From an uncultured Bacteroidales bacterium (GTDB taxonomy: Bacteria; Bacteroidota; Bacteroidia; Bacteroidales; UBA932): DNA of 5,815 nt. The position numbers and the translations under genes were made by a program. The stretch spans positions 1-5,815 of the forward strand of contig CAMZCW010000151.1 in the NCBI GenBank assembly GCA_947305045.1, in the 5' to 3' direction. Positions 1 through 5,815 of the stretch are shown here, one piece after another. The notes below the pieces were generated by a model that was not told the origin of the DNA, did not search any database, and saw only the letters and a list, made by a program, of their open reading frames with translations. Every line of letters begins with the position of its first letter. The first letter of the stretch is position 1.

Positions 1-326
1 GGGTCTGCCGGAATCAGGAGCAGCTTGATGTTCTGTTCCATCTCCGGGAGCTGGGGCTCAATCTGGGCAATCTCGTCCTTGGCCATTTCCTTGAGGTCAT
101 CGTCCTTCTCGTTCATGAGGATGTCCTTGGCCTGCGAGAGTTCATCCACCAGCCGTTTGTACTCCAGGCCGGCCGCAATGATGGGCTGCAGCTCTTTGTA
201 GTCCTTGTTCAGCTGCACGAACTTTTTCATGTCTGCAATCACTGCAGGGTCTGCCAGCTGCTCTTCCAGCTTCTTGTATTTGTCCTGAAGGCTCAGTACC
301 TTCTCCAGCAACGTATTTTCTGCCAT
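1..326 (-). CDS. prfA: Peptide chain release factor 1 (RF1), N-terminal part
   Basis: RF1 recognises UAA and UAG stop codons on the ribosome and triggers release of the finished peptide in the cytoplasm. Only the first 108 codons are present; the left window edge cuts the gene, so the codon-recognition and GGQ catalytic domains are not visible. The visible part is the helical N-terminal domain. It begins MAENTLLEKV and carries the family pattern DPAVIADMKKF (about residues 26-36) followed by LNKDYKEL, and ends at KLLLIPADP (about residues 100-108), the usual lead into the central domain. The ATG at 324-326 is the natural start because family alignment begins there and a -7 box lies 18 bases upstream. 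No Shine-Dalgarno sequence is visible, as is common in Bacteroidota. RF2 is less likely given the N-terminal pattern, but the deciding tripeptide lies outside the window. Confidence 0.93.
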   Translation of the reverse strand, partial: MAENTLLEKVLSLQDKYKKLEEQLADPAVIADMKKFVQLNKDYKELQPIIAAGLEYKRLVDELSQAKDILMNEKDDDLKEMAKDEIAQIEPQLPEMEQNIKLLLIPAD

Positions 327-344
327 AAAAATTGTTTTAACCTG

Positions 345-352
345 CAAAGATA
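345..352 (-). promoter_or_regulatory. Bacteroidota -7 promoter box for prfA
   Basis: Read on the minus strand this is TATCTTTG, an exact fit to the Bacteroidota primary sigma -7 element TAnnTTTG. It ends 18 bases before the prfA ATG, giving a predicted leader of roughly a dozen bases. A TTTG occurs further upstream (364-367 on the minus strand) but only 11 bases away, too close for the usual -33 spacing, so no convincing -33 element was found. Confidence 0.65.
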
Positions 353-437
353 ATCATTTTCCCGCAAATATGGAAAACACATGCGCCCGTGGCGGGGTTC
401 GTGCAGCCCCTCCTGTCCTTTTTAAAGAGGAGAAAAC

Positions 438-458
438 AAGGGGCCTCTATAACCCCTT
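438..458 (-). terminator. Terminator-like hairpin beside the mazG remnant
   Basis: On the minus strand AAGGGG (458-453) and CCCCTT (443-438) form a 6-bp stem around a 9-base loop, followed by GTTTTCT. The GC-rich stem and short T run resemble an intrinsic terminator for leftward transcripts, here those leaving the CoA-transferase gene and heading for prfA. The stem begins inside the mazG remnant and its loop contains the remnant's stop codon. The stem is short and the T run is only four bases, so this is a moderate call. Confidence 0.4.
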
Positions 459-487
459 AGCCTTGGCCTGGTCCCAGAGGGCGTCCA
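447..487 (-). repeat. Inverted copy of the mazG 3' end (41 bases)
   Basis: Read on the minus strand from 487 to 447, this matches mazG 2697-2737 at 40 of 41 bases. The first 37 are identical, then one A/G difference, then the shared TAG stop. In mazG the stretch encodes the last 12 residues, DALWDQAKAKGL, and the stop. Here no reading frame leads into it, so it is a non-coding remnant. Similarity ends abruptly on both sides. It forms an inverted-repeat pair with the intact gene end about 2.2 kb away. Confidence 0.9.
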
Positions 488-554
488 GGCCCTCTCCTCC
501 CCCCTCCCCGTTAAAGCACACCGCCTGTGACATCCAACAACTTGACACACAGCG

Positions 555-605
555 ACTTACATACTAATCCTCGTTCAAAAACAGAACGAGGATTATATTG
601 TAAGT
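555..605 (-). terminator. Two-part palindrome downstream of the CoA-transferase gene
   Basis: A perfect 12-bp stem (565-576 with 584-595; one arm TAATCCTCGTTC) closes a 7-base loop. A 3-by-3 internal loop separates it from an outer 7-bp stem (555-561 with 599-605; ACTTACA/TGTAAGT). It starts 17 bases past the TAA stop of the leftward CoA-transferase gene, the expected place for a transcript end or 3' stabilising hairpin. The T-rich part lies in the loop (TGTTTTT on the minus strand) and no T run follows the stem, so rho-independent termination is not certain. A protein-binding palindrome is an alternative. Confidence 0.55.
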
Positions 606-622
606 ATTTGTGCTACAGGGAG

Positions 623-1900
623 TTAGCAATCACGTCCAAACCGCTCAAAGGCAGCGCGGGAAAGCGCCTCGCGGTCCGCAGGATGGGCTACCGAAATGAG
701 CAGGCGGGCGCGCTCCTGCAGGGACTTGCCGTACAGGTTCACGGCGCCGTACTCGCTGACCACCCACTGGACATCGGCACGGGGCGTAACCACACCTGCT
801 CCCGGCTGCAGCTGGGGCACAATTTTGGGCTGGCCGGAACGGGTACGGGAGGCCAGGGCGATGATGGCCTTGCCCCCCTTGGAGAGCTTGGCACCACGCA
901 CAAAATCCAGCTGGCCGCCGGTGCCGGAGTAGATGCGGGGGCCGATAGAATCGGCACATACCTGCCCCGTCAGGTCAATCTCGATGGCCGAATTGATGGA
1001 CACCATGCCCGGGTTGCGCGAAATGACGCGCGGATCGTTGGTGTACGCGATGTCGCGCATGAGCACCTGCGGATTCTCGCGGATGAAATCGTATACCGCC
1101 TGCGAACCCAGGAGGAAGGACGCCACCACTTTTCCCGTGTCGATGGCCTTGCGGGAACCGTCAATGACGCCGCTACGGATAAGCGCCAGGGCACCGTCGG
1201 AGAACATCTCCGTGTGCAGGCCCAGGTGCTTGTGGCTGCCCAGGCAGGCGCAAATGGCGTTGGGCATGGAGCCTATTCCCATCTGCAGGCAGGCGCCGTC
1301 CGGGATAAGCGCCGCGCAGTTCCGTCCAATGGCCAGATCCGTCTCTGACGGCTGTGCATAGGTACTGGTAATTAAGGGCCGATGATCCTGCACCAGCGCC
1401 GTGAACCGCTCCAGCGGAACCAGGTCCCCGTATGCGAACGGCACCGCCGGGTTCACCACGGCTATGCGCTCCCGGGCCACTTCCAGCGCGGCGATGGAGC
1501 AGTCCACCGAGGTACCCAGGGACACCATGCCATCCACCGGCTCCGACACTTGCACCATGGCTACATCACAGCGCAGCGCACCGGTGCGGTACATGAGCTG
1601 GGATTCAAACAAATTGGTGGGGATATAGTCCGCCAAGCCGGCCTGTACGGATGCCCGCAGGTTGGGCCCCACAAAAAAACCCTGATCCCAGAAGGACCCC
1701 CGCAACGCTTCGGAGCCATAAGGCGCCGGCCCCTCCGTATGGAAATGATGGAAGTGCACGTCCTGCAACTCTCCGGCCCGCTCACAAAGCGCGTCGATAA
1801 GGATGTGCGGCACGCTGGCTATACTGGAGAGATGGATATGGTCTCCGCTCCGCACGGCACGTACGGCTTCAGCTGCGCTAATATACTTGGGCTCTTTCAT
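623..1900 (-). CDS. Acetyl-CoA hydrolase/CoA-transferase family protein
   Basis: A 425-residue cytoplasmic enzyme of the family that includes 4-hydroxybutyrate, butyryl, propionyl and succinyl CoA-transferases and acetyl-CoA hydrolase. These move CoA between a thioester and a carboxylate through a glutamyl-CoA intermediate. The likely catalytic glutamate is Glu231 in HTEMFSDG (229-236). Other family signatures are HTEGPAPY (54-61), the glycine-rich QMGIGSMPNAI (206-216), YSGTGGQLDFVRGA (324-337) and the C-terminal VSEYGAVNLYGKS (381-393). The length is normal for the family (about 430) and the protein looks complete. The start MKEPKYISAAEAV fits the family N terminus and no other ATG occurs before residue 103. 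It stands alone and is divergent from mazG, so the neighbours do not reveal the substrate. Acetate or propionate exchange in fermentation is an inference; I would not assign a specific acyl group. Confidence 0.92.
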   Translation of the reverse strand: MKEPKYISAAEAVRAVRSGDHIHLSSIASVPHILIDALCERAGELQDVHFHHFHTEGPAPYGSEALRGSFWDQGFFVGPNLRASVQAGLADYIPTNLFESQLMYRTGALRCDVAMVQVSEPVDGMVSLGTSVDCSIAALEVARERIAVVNPAVPFAYGDLVPLERFTALVQDHRPLITSTYAQPSETDLAIGRNCAALIPDGACLQMGIGSMPNAICACLGSHKHLGLHTEMFSDGALALIRSGVIDGSRKAIDTGKVVASFLLGSQAVYDFIRENPQVLMRDIAYTNDPRVISRNPGMVSINSAIEIDLTGQVCADSIGPRIYSGTGGQLDFVRGAKLSKGGKAIIALASRTRSGQPKIVPQLQPGAGVVTPRADVQWVVSEYGAVNLYGKSLQERARLLISVAHPADREALSRAAFERFGRDC

Positions 1901-1908
1901 TCAGAAAG

Positions 1909-1916
1909 CAAAGATA
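1909..1916 (-). promoter_or_regulatory. -7 promoter box for the CoA-transferase gene
   Basis: The minus strand reads TATCTTTG, a perfect Bacteroidota -7 element. Only 8 bases lie between it and the ATG at 1900, so transcription would start within a few bases of the start codon and give a leaderless or nearly leaderless mRNA. It mirrors the mazG box at 1930-1937. No -33 element at the usual spacing is clear. Confidence 0.6.
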
Positions 1917-1929
1917 ACACAAATTGTTG

Positions 1930-1937
1930 TATCTTTG
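1930..1937 (+). promoter_or_regulatory. -7 promoter box for mazG
   Basis: TATCTTTG on the plus strand, a perfect Bacteroidota -7 element, lies 20 bases before the mazG ATG at 1958, giving a predicted leader of about 15 bases. It is the mirror image of the box serving the divergent gene. The 13-base spacer has its own central dyad ACAA-A-TTGT (1919-1927), so the whole 1909-1937 stretch is nearly symmetric. Confidence 0.65.
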
Positions 1938-1957
1938 TGCCGTCAAAACGCCAAATC

Positions 1958-2737
1958 ATGCACACAAGAGAAGAAAAAATGGCCGCCTTCGGGCGCCTGC
2001 TGGACATTATGGACAAGCTCCGGGAGCAGTGCCCCTGGAACGCCGCGCAAACCATGGACACCATTCGGCCCATGACCGAGGAAGAGGTGTACGAGCTCAG
2101 CGACACCATCCTGGAAGGCGACCGGCAAGGCACGGCCAAGGAAATTGGCGACCTGCTGTACCACATGGTCTTCTACGCCCGTATCGGCCAGGAAGAAGGC
2201 GCCTTTGACATTGCCGACAGCATCAATAAAGTGTGCGACAAAATGGTGTTCCGCCACCCGCATGTCTTTGGGCCGATGGCCGGGAAAGCCACATCGGCCA
2301 AGGAAATTGCCGATACCTGGGAACTGGTGAAAGCCAAGGAAAAGGACGGCAACAAAACCGTGATGGGCGGCATCCCCAAGGCCATGCCGGCCATGCTCAA
2401 AGCCCTCTCCATGCAGGAGAAGGCTCGCGGCTGCGGCTTTGACTGGGAAAAACGCGAGGACGTGTGGGCCAAGGTGGCGGAAGAATACCAGGAGGTGTCG
2501 GAGGCCGATGAGGAGCACCGGGCCGAAGAATTCGGCGACCTGCTCTTCGCGGTAATCAACGCCGCCCGCCTGTACGATGTGGACCCGGAAGCGGCCCTCA
2601 GCCGCACCTGCGAGAAGTTCCGCCGCCGCTTCACCTACGTGGAGCAGGAAACCCTCCGCAGCGGTCGCCGCCTGCAGGATATGACCCTCGCCCAGATGGA
2701 CGCCCTCTGGGACCAGGCCAAGGCTAAGGGGTTGTAG
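1958..2737 (+). CDS. mazG: MazG nucleoside triphosphate pyrophosphohydrolase
   Basis: A 259-residue cytoplasmic enzyme that hydrolyses NTPs and dNTPs to monophosphates and pyrophosphate, a nucleotide-pool housekeeping role that also affects ppGpp signalling in E. coli. Two tandem MazG domains are visible. The first has FGRLLDIMDKLREQCPW (11-27) and the metal-binding pattern EEVYE (42-46) with EIGD (62-65). FRHPHVFG (98-105) and KEKDGNKTVMGGIP (127-140) are typical linker motifs. The second has EEYQE (175-179) with EFGD (191-194). All acidic ligands appear present. The ATG at 1958 (MHTREEK) is chosen because the family begins there and a -7 box lies just upstream; an in-frame extension back to 1382 is antisense to the neighbouring gene and lacks homology. 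It converges on the DUF853 gene with a 17-base gap. Its last 41 bases are repeated in inverted form near prfA. Confidence 0.95.
   Translation: MHTREEKMAAFGRLLDIMDKLREQCPWNAAQTMDTIRPMTEEEVYELSDTILEGDRQGTAKEIGDLLYHMVFYARIGQEEGAFDIADSINKVCDKMVFRHPHVFGPMAGKATSAKEIADTWELVKAKEKDGNKTVMGGIPKAMPAMLKALSMQEKARGCGFDWEKREDVWAKVAEEYQEVSEADEEHRAEEFGDLLFAVINAARLYDVDPEAALSRTCEKFRRRFTYVEQETLRSGRRLQDMTLAQMDALWDQAKAKGL
2697..2737 (+). repeat. mazG 3' end, in-gene partner of the inverted repeat
   Basis: This 41-base stretch, the last 12 codons and TAG stop of mazG plus two preceding bases, recurs inverted at 447-487 with one mismatch. It is normal coding sequence here: DALWDQAKAKGL completes the MazG C terminus in the expected place. 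The pair encloses about 2.2 kb. Confidence 0.9.
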
Positions 2738-2746
2738 GGGTCAGGG

Positions 2747-2764
2747 GCTGAAGCCTACTTCAGC
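2747..2764. terminator. Hairpin between convergent mazG and DUF853 genes
   Basis: GCTGAAG (2747-2753) and CTTCAGC (2758-2764) form a perfect 7-bp stem with a 4-base loop. It lies across the 17-base gap between the convergent stop codons and overlaps the last codons and TAG of the DUF853 gene. It could mark transcript ends in both directions, but no T run follows on either strand, so termination is not assured. Confidence 0.3.
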
Positions 2765-4392
2765 AGATTACCCAAGATGCTGCGGGTGAGCTCCTTGGTG
2801 ACGGTGGTGGTGGCGCTCTTGGTGGCGCGCTTCACCATCTTGGAGCCGGTAGAGGTTTTGGAGCTGCTCTTTTTGCCGGTTACCTTGGAAGAAACGGCGT
2901 CTGCGGCAGCGCCGGCAGCCACACCCAATACGGCCGTGAGCACGCTCTTGAGCACTTTGGCGCCAATGCCGCTCCCCGCCTTCTTGGCTTTTTCCTTCTC
3001 CAGTTTCTCCTGCTCCTTGGCAGCACGGGCAGCTTCCTTGGCCTCAAGGGCTGCCTGCTTCTCCGCCTCCGCAGCGGCTTCCAGCTCTGCTTTTTGGCGC
3101 TCAGCCTCCTGGGTGGCAGCCGTAATGAGCTCATACGCGCTCTCCCGGTCCACCGGATGGTCATAGCGGCCATACAGGCGGCTACGCTTGATCAAGTCGG
3201 CCCGCTGTTCCGGCGTAACAGCACCAATCTGGCTTAGCGGGAACAGGATTTTGGCCCGTTCCACCATGGCCGGTGTCCCCTTCACATCCAGGAAGGAGAC
3301 CAGCGCCTCACCGGTACCCAGCTCCAACAGCGTATCGTAGGTTTTGAAGGAAGGATTGGCGCGGAAGGTATCCGCCGCCACCTTCACCGCCTTCTGGTCC
3401 TGGGGCGAGTATGCACGGAGCGCGTGCTGCACCCGGTTTCCCAGCTGGCCCAGAATATTGGCCGGAATGTCCGTAGGGCTCTGCGTAATGAACCAGATGC
3501 CCACGCCCTTGGAACGGATGAGGCGAATCACCTGCTCGATCTTGTCCGTGAGGGCCTTGGACGTGCCCTCAAACAGCATGTGGGCCTCGTCAAAGAAGAA
3601 CACCAGCTTGGGCAGTTCCATCTCCCCCACCTCCGGCAGCGTGGCATACAGCTCCGAGAGCAGCCAGAGCAGGAAAGTAGAGTACAACTTGGGCTGCAGC
3701 ATGAGTTTATCGGCCGCGAGCACATTCATGATGCCCTTGCCGCCCTCGCACTGAAGGAGGTCATAAATGTCAAAATCCGGCTCCCCGAAGAACTTGTCCG
3801 CCCCCTGGTTCTCCAGTTCCAGCAGCGCCCGCTGGATGGCGCCCACCGAGGCCGATGTCACATTGCCGTACTGCGTGGTAAAGTCCGCGGCGTTCTGCCC
3901 CACAAAGTTGAGCATGGCCCGCAGGTCCTTCAGGTCGATGAGCAGTAGCCCATTGTCGTCTGCAATGCGAAACACGATGTTGAGCACGCCCGTCTGCGTC
4001 TCGTTCAGGTCCATCAGGCGCCCGAGCATCTGCGGACCCATGCGGGAAATGGTGCTGCGCATGGGGTGTCCCTGCTCGCCGAAGACGTCAAAGAAGCGCA
4101 CCGGGCAGGCCTGGAACTGCGGGTCTGCAATCCCGAACTCCGGCAGGCGCTTCTCAATGAACCCGGACAGGCGGCCCGGCTGCGAAATGCCACTCAGGTC
4201 GCCTTTCATATCGGCCATGAAACAGGGTACGCCGGCCTGGCAGAAGGTCTCCGCCAGCACCTGCAGCGTCACCGTTTTACCGGTTCCGGTGGCGCCGGCG
4301 ATGAGGCCGTGCCGGCACAGCATGTTACCGTTCAGGGAGATGGGTCCGTTCGGGGAATGGGCCACGTACAGCCCGCGTTCTTTATCCAGCAT
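2755..4392 (-). CDS. HerA-like/DUF853 (YjgR-type) ATPase
   Basis: A 545-residue P-loop ATPase of the HerA/FtsK superfamily, DUF853 branch, related to E. coli YjgR. Family members resemble hexameric DNA-translocating motors, but the role of this branch is not settled. Walker A is GATGTGKT (33-40), with [10 protein letters not shown] (59-68) after it. Walker B is LVFFFDEAH (263-271; Asp268, Glu269). [10 protein letters not shown] (301-310) and [14 protein letters not shown] (319-332) match the sensor and arginine-finger region. After about residue 425 comes an Ala/Glu/Lys-rich predicted coiled coil (to about 472), a Gly/Ala-rich hydrophobic stretch (478-500), a Ser/Thr/Lys-rich segment and a final [15 protein letters not shown] that looks like a conserved family tail. 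The ATG lies 2 bases after the stop of the upstream CstA-family gene, so the two are probably cotranscribed and perhaps translationally coupled. A bare HerA helicase is less likely, since no nurA is adjacent. Confidence 0.9.
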   Translation of the reverse strand: MLDKERGLYVAHSPNGPISLNGNMLCRHGLIAGATGTGKTVTLQVLAETFCQAGVPCFMADMKGDLSGISQPGRLSGFIEKRLPEFGIADPQFQACPVRFFDVFGEQGHPMRSTISRMGPQMLGRLMDLNETQTGVLNIVFRIADDNGLLLIDLKDLRAMLNFVGQNAADFTTQYGNVTSASVGAIQRALLELENQGADKFFGEPDFDIYDLLQCEGGKGIMNVLAADKLMLQPKLYSTFLLWLLSELYATLPEVGEMELPKLVFFFDEAHMLFEGTSKALTDKIEQVIRLIRSKGVGIWFITQSPTDIPANILGQLGNRVQHALRAYSPQDQKAVKVAADTFRANPSFKTYDTLLELGTGEALVSFLDVKGTPAMVERAKILFPLSQIGAVTPEQRADLIKRSRLYGRYDHPVDRESAYELITAATQEAERQKAELEAAAEAEKQAALEAKEAARAAKEQEKLEKEKAKKAGSGIGAKVLKSVLTAVLGVAAGAAADAVSSKVTGKKSSSKTSTGSKMVKRATKSATTTVTKELTRSILGNLLK

Positions 4393-4394
4393 AA

Positions 4395-5815
4395 CTATTT
4401 TCTATTAAGTCGATAATTCCAAAAATAAAAGCCCGGAATGGCCAGGATGGCCGATGCCGCAGCAATCCAGGGCGTATATTCCATCGGTACGCCAAAGCCA
4501 ATCTTGTCCACCAGGATGAAGGTGACGCATACGGCGGTCATGAACACGGCCGGGAAGAACGTCACCAGGTACCAGGCGCCCTTCTTTTCCTTCTCCAGGT
4601 AGGTGGTGGCGGTCCAGAGCATGATGGCGGCCAGCGCCTGGTTGCTCCAGCCAAAGTAACGCCAAATGGTGTTGAAGCCGTTGGCGTCGGCAATATTGTA
4701 CCAAAGCAACAGGGCCGATAAGGCAAAGAGCGGGATAGCCAGCAGCAGCCGGCTGTAGAGCTTCTTCTGCGACATGTGCACAAAGTCCGCAATGATGAGG
4801 CGGGCGCTGCGGAAAGCCGTATCGCCGGAAGTGATGGGCGCCGCAACCACGCCCAGGACGGCCAGGACGCCACCCACCAGGCCCAGCCAGCCCTGCGAAA
4901 CCTTGGTGACCACGGTAGGGGCCGATGCCGTAATGTCCGAACCCACCTCTGCGGCACCGCCGTCGAAGAAGAACCAGGAAGCCACGGCCGCCCAGATGAG
5001 CGCCACCAGGCCCTCGGTAATCATGGAGCCGTAGAAGATGGGGCGTCCCAGCTTCTCATTGTCTATGCAACGGGCCATCATGGGGCTCTGCGTGGCATGG
5101 AAGCCGGAAATGGCGCCGCAGGCAATGGTGATAAACAGGCACGGGAAAATGGGCTGGTCCTTGAGCCCTACCTTGTCCTGCCAGCCGCCCAGGCCGTCCC
5201 AGATTTCCGGCAGTTGCGGCCATTTGACAAACAGGCACACCATGAGCGCCACGGCCATAAAGAGCAGCGCCACTGCAAAAACAGGGTAAATTTTGCCGAT
5301 AAGCTTGTCGATAGGCAGCAGCGTCGCTATAACATAATATAGGAAGATGATGCCCACCCACAGCATGATGGCCTGACTGGTGCCGTCGCCGGCCATGTCG
5401 CCCAGAATGAGCGCCGGGCTGTACACGAACACCGTTCCCACCAGTGTAAGCAGCACCAGGGAGAACACCAGCATCGCAATCTTGGTGCCCTTGCTCATGT
5501 ACTTGCCCACCAGTTCGGGCACGCCCACACCGCCGTTGCGCACGGACATCATGCCCACCATGTAGTCGTGCACGGCACCGGCAAAGATGCAGCCCAGCAC
5601 AATCCACAGGTAGCTGGCCGGGCCGAACTTGGCGCCCATGATGGCACCAAAGATGGGACCCGTACCCGCAATGTTCAGGAACTGCACCATGAACACCCGC
5701 CAGGAAGGCATCCGGATAAAATCTACGCCATCTGCCTTGGTGACGGCCGGCGTGGGCCGTTTGGGATCCGGGCCGAACATCCGGTCCACAAACGCACCAT
5801 AAATCACATACCCCA
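4395..5815 (-). CDS. CstA-family carbon starvation transporter, missing its extreme N terminus
   Basis: A polytopic inner-membrane protein of the CstA family. E. coli members CstA and BtsT take up pyruvate, and CstA is also linked to peptide use. Transport of pyruvate or a similar small compound here is inferred. About 472 codons are visible and the frame stays open to the right edge. A GTG at 5805-5807 could be mistaken for the start, but it lies inside the first membrane segment ([17 protein letters not shown]), so the true start is beyond the window. Numbering from that GTG, typical motifs are [14 protein letters not shown] (43-56), FAGAVHDY (75-82), [13 protein letters not shown] (235-247) and [16 protein letters not shown] (327-342). 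About a dozen hydrophobic segments are apparent. At just under 500 residues it is the short form seen in Bacteroidota, against about 700 for E. coli CstA. It sits 2 bases upstream of the DUF853 gene. Confidence 0.92.
   Translation of the reverse strand, partial: GYVIYGAFVDRMFGPDPKRPTPAVTKADGVDFIRMPSWRVFMVQFLNIAGTGPIFGAIMGAKFGPASYLWIVLGCIFAGAVHDYMVGMMSVRNGGVGVPELVGKYMSKGTKIAMLVFSLVLLTLVGTVFVYSPALILGDMAGDGTSQAIMLWVGIIFLYYVIATLLPIDKLIGKIYPVFAVALLFMAVALMVCLFVKWPQLPEIWDGLGGWQDKVGLKDQPIFPCLFITIACGAISGFHATQSPMMARCIDNEKLGRPIFYGSMITEGLVALIWAAVASWFFFDGGAAEVGSDITASAPTVVTKVSQGWLGLVGGVLAVLGVVAAPITSGDTAFRSARLIIADFVHMSQKKLYSRLLLAIPLFALSALLLWYNIADANGFNTIWRYFGWSNQALAAIMLWTATTYLEKEKKGAWYLVTFFPAVFMTAVCVTFILVDKIGFGVPMEYTPWIAAASAILAIPGFYFWNYRLNRK

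Larger units (their letters stand above)
327..622. other. Intergenic region between prfA and the CoA-transferase gene
   Basis: These 296 bases hold no convincing gene. From left to right they contain the prfA promoter box (345-352), a GC-rich stretch of no recognised function (about 375-425), a terminator-like hairpin (438-458), a stray inverted copy of the mazG 3' end (447-487), a pyrimidine-rich tract (about 490-510) and a two-part palindrome (555-605). A 65-codon plus-strand reading frame at 370-567 runs through all of this. It has no recognisable motif and reads backwards through the mazG remnant, so it is not treated as a gene. Confidence 0.7.

Noticed and set aside
370..567. A 65-codon plus-strand open frame in the intergenic region
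   Set aside because: No motif; it reads antisense through the mazG remnant and the hairpins, and its composition is low-complexity Pro/Ser/Arg.
527..1348. Plus-strand open reading frame of 273 codons opposite the CoA-transferase gene
   Set aside because: It is antisense to a gene with clear family motifs along its whole length, shows no recognisable domain, and arises from the GC-rich codon use of the true gene.
1382..1957. In-frame 192-codon N-terminal extension of MazG
   Set aside because: It overlaps the CoA-transferase gene on the opposite strand and the divergent promoter, lacks MazG similarity, and the family start MHTREEK at 1958 has its own -7 box.
447..2737. Transposon or insertion sequence bounded by the 41-base inverted repeats
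   Set aside because: The segment contains a CoA-transferase and mazG but no transposase or integrase, no flanking target-site duplication was seen, and one repeat is simply the coding end of mazG.
3767..4416. Plus-strand open frames opposite the DUF853 gene (3767-4408, 4066-4416, 3424-3948)
   Set aside because: They mutually overlap and are antisense to a complete ATPase gene with Walker A and B motifs; no independent start signals or motifs are seen.
4776..5342. Plus-strand open frame opposite the CstA-family gene
   Set aside because: Shadow of the real minus-strand gene; no hydrophobic pattern, no motif and no promoter.
1..5815. CRISPR array, tRNA, rRNA, riboswitch, toxin-antitoxin or defence cassette
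   Set aside because: No regularly spaced repeats, no recognisable tRNA or rRNA sequence and no leader with riboswitch features were seen. MazG here is the two-domain housekeeping form with no mazEF genes beside it.

Overview
The window most likely comes from a GC-rich member of the Bacteroidota, probably Bacteroidales from the gut or a similar anaerobic niche. Three copies of TATCTTTG, a perfect fit to the Bacteroidota -7 promoter element TAnnTTTG, sit just upstream of three gene starts. No clear Shine-Dalgarno sequences are seen. The RF1, MazG and CoA-transferase proteins read like Bacteroidales homologues. The genus is not determined; an Alistipes-like lineage would fit the base composition but this is only inference.

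Layout from left to right: (1) 1-326, minus strand, the N-terminal 108 codons of peptide chain release factor 1 (prfA), cut by the window edge. (2) 327-622, a 296-base intergenic region holding the prfA promoter box, a stray copy of the last 41 bases of mazG, a terminator-like hairpin directly after that copy, and a long two-part palindrome behind the next gene. (3) 623-1900, minus strand, an acetyl-CoA hydrolase/CoA-transferase family enzyme. (4) 1901-1957, a 57-base divergent promoter region with mirror-image -7 boxes. (5) 1958-2737, plus strand, mazG, a nucleoside triphosphate pyrophosphohydrolase. (6) 2755-4392, minus strand, a HerA-like/DUF853 (YjgR-type) ATPase. (7) 4395-5815, minus strand, a short CstA-family carbon-starvation membrane transporter whose first residues lie beyond the right edge. 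It is the upstream gene of a tight pair with DUF853.

The genes are mostly housekeeping or central-metabolism functions: translation termination, acyl-CoA/carboxylate exchange, nucleotide-pool cleaning and uptake of small carbon compounds such as pyruvate or peptides. No mobile element, CRISPR array, tRNA, rRNA or defence cassette is visible.

The most unusual structure is a 41-base inverted repeat (40 of 41 identical, first 37 exact). One copy is the true 3' end of mazG including its stop codon. The other lies on the opposite strand beside prfA. The pair brackets the CoA-transferase and nearly all of mazG, so flipping the segment would leave both genes intact. This looks like the scar of an inversion, or possibly a segment that can still invert. 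I see no recombinase and no evidence of a new defence or regulatory system.
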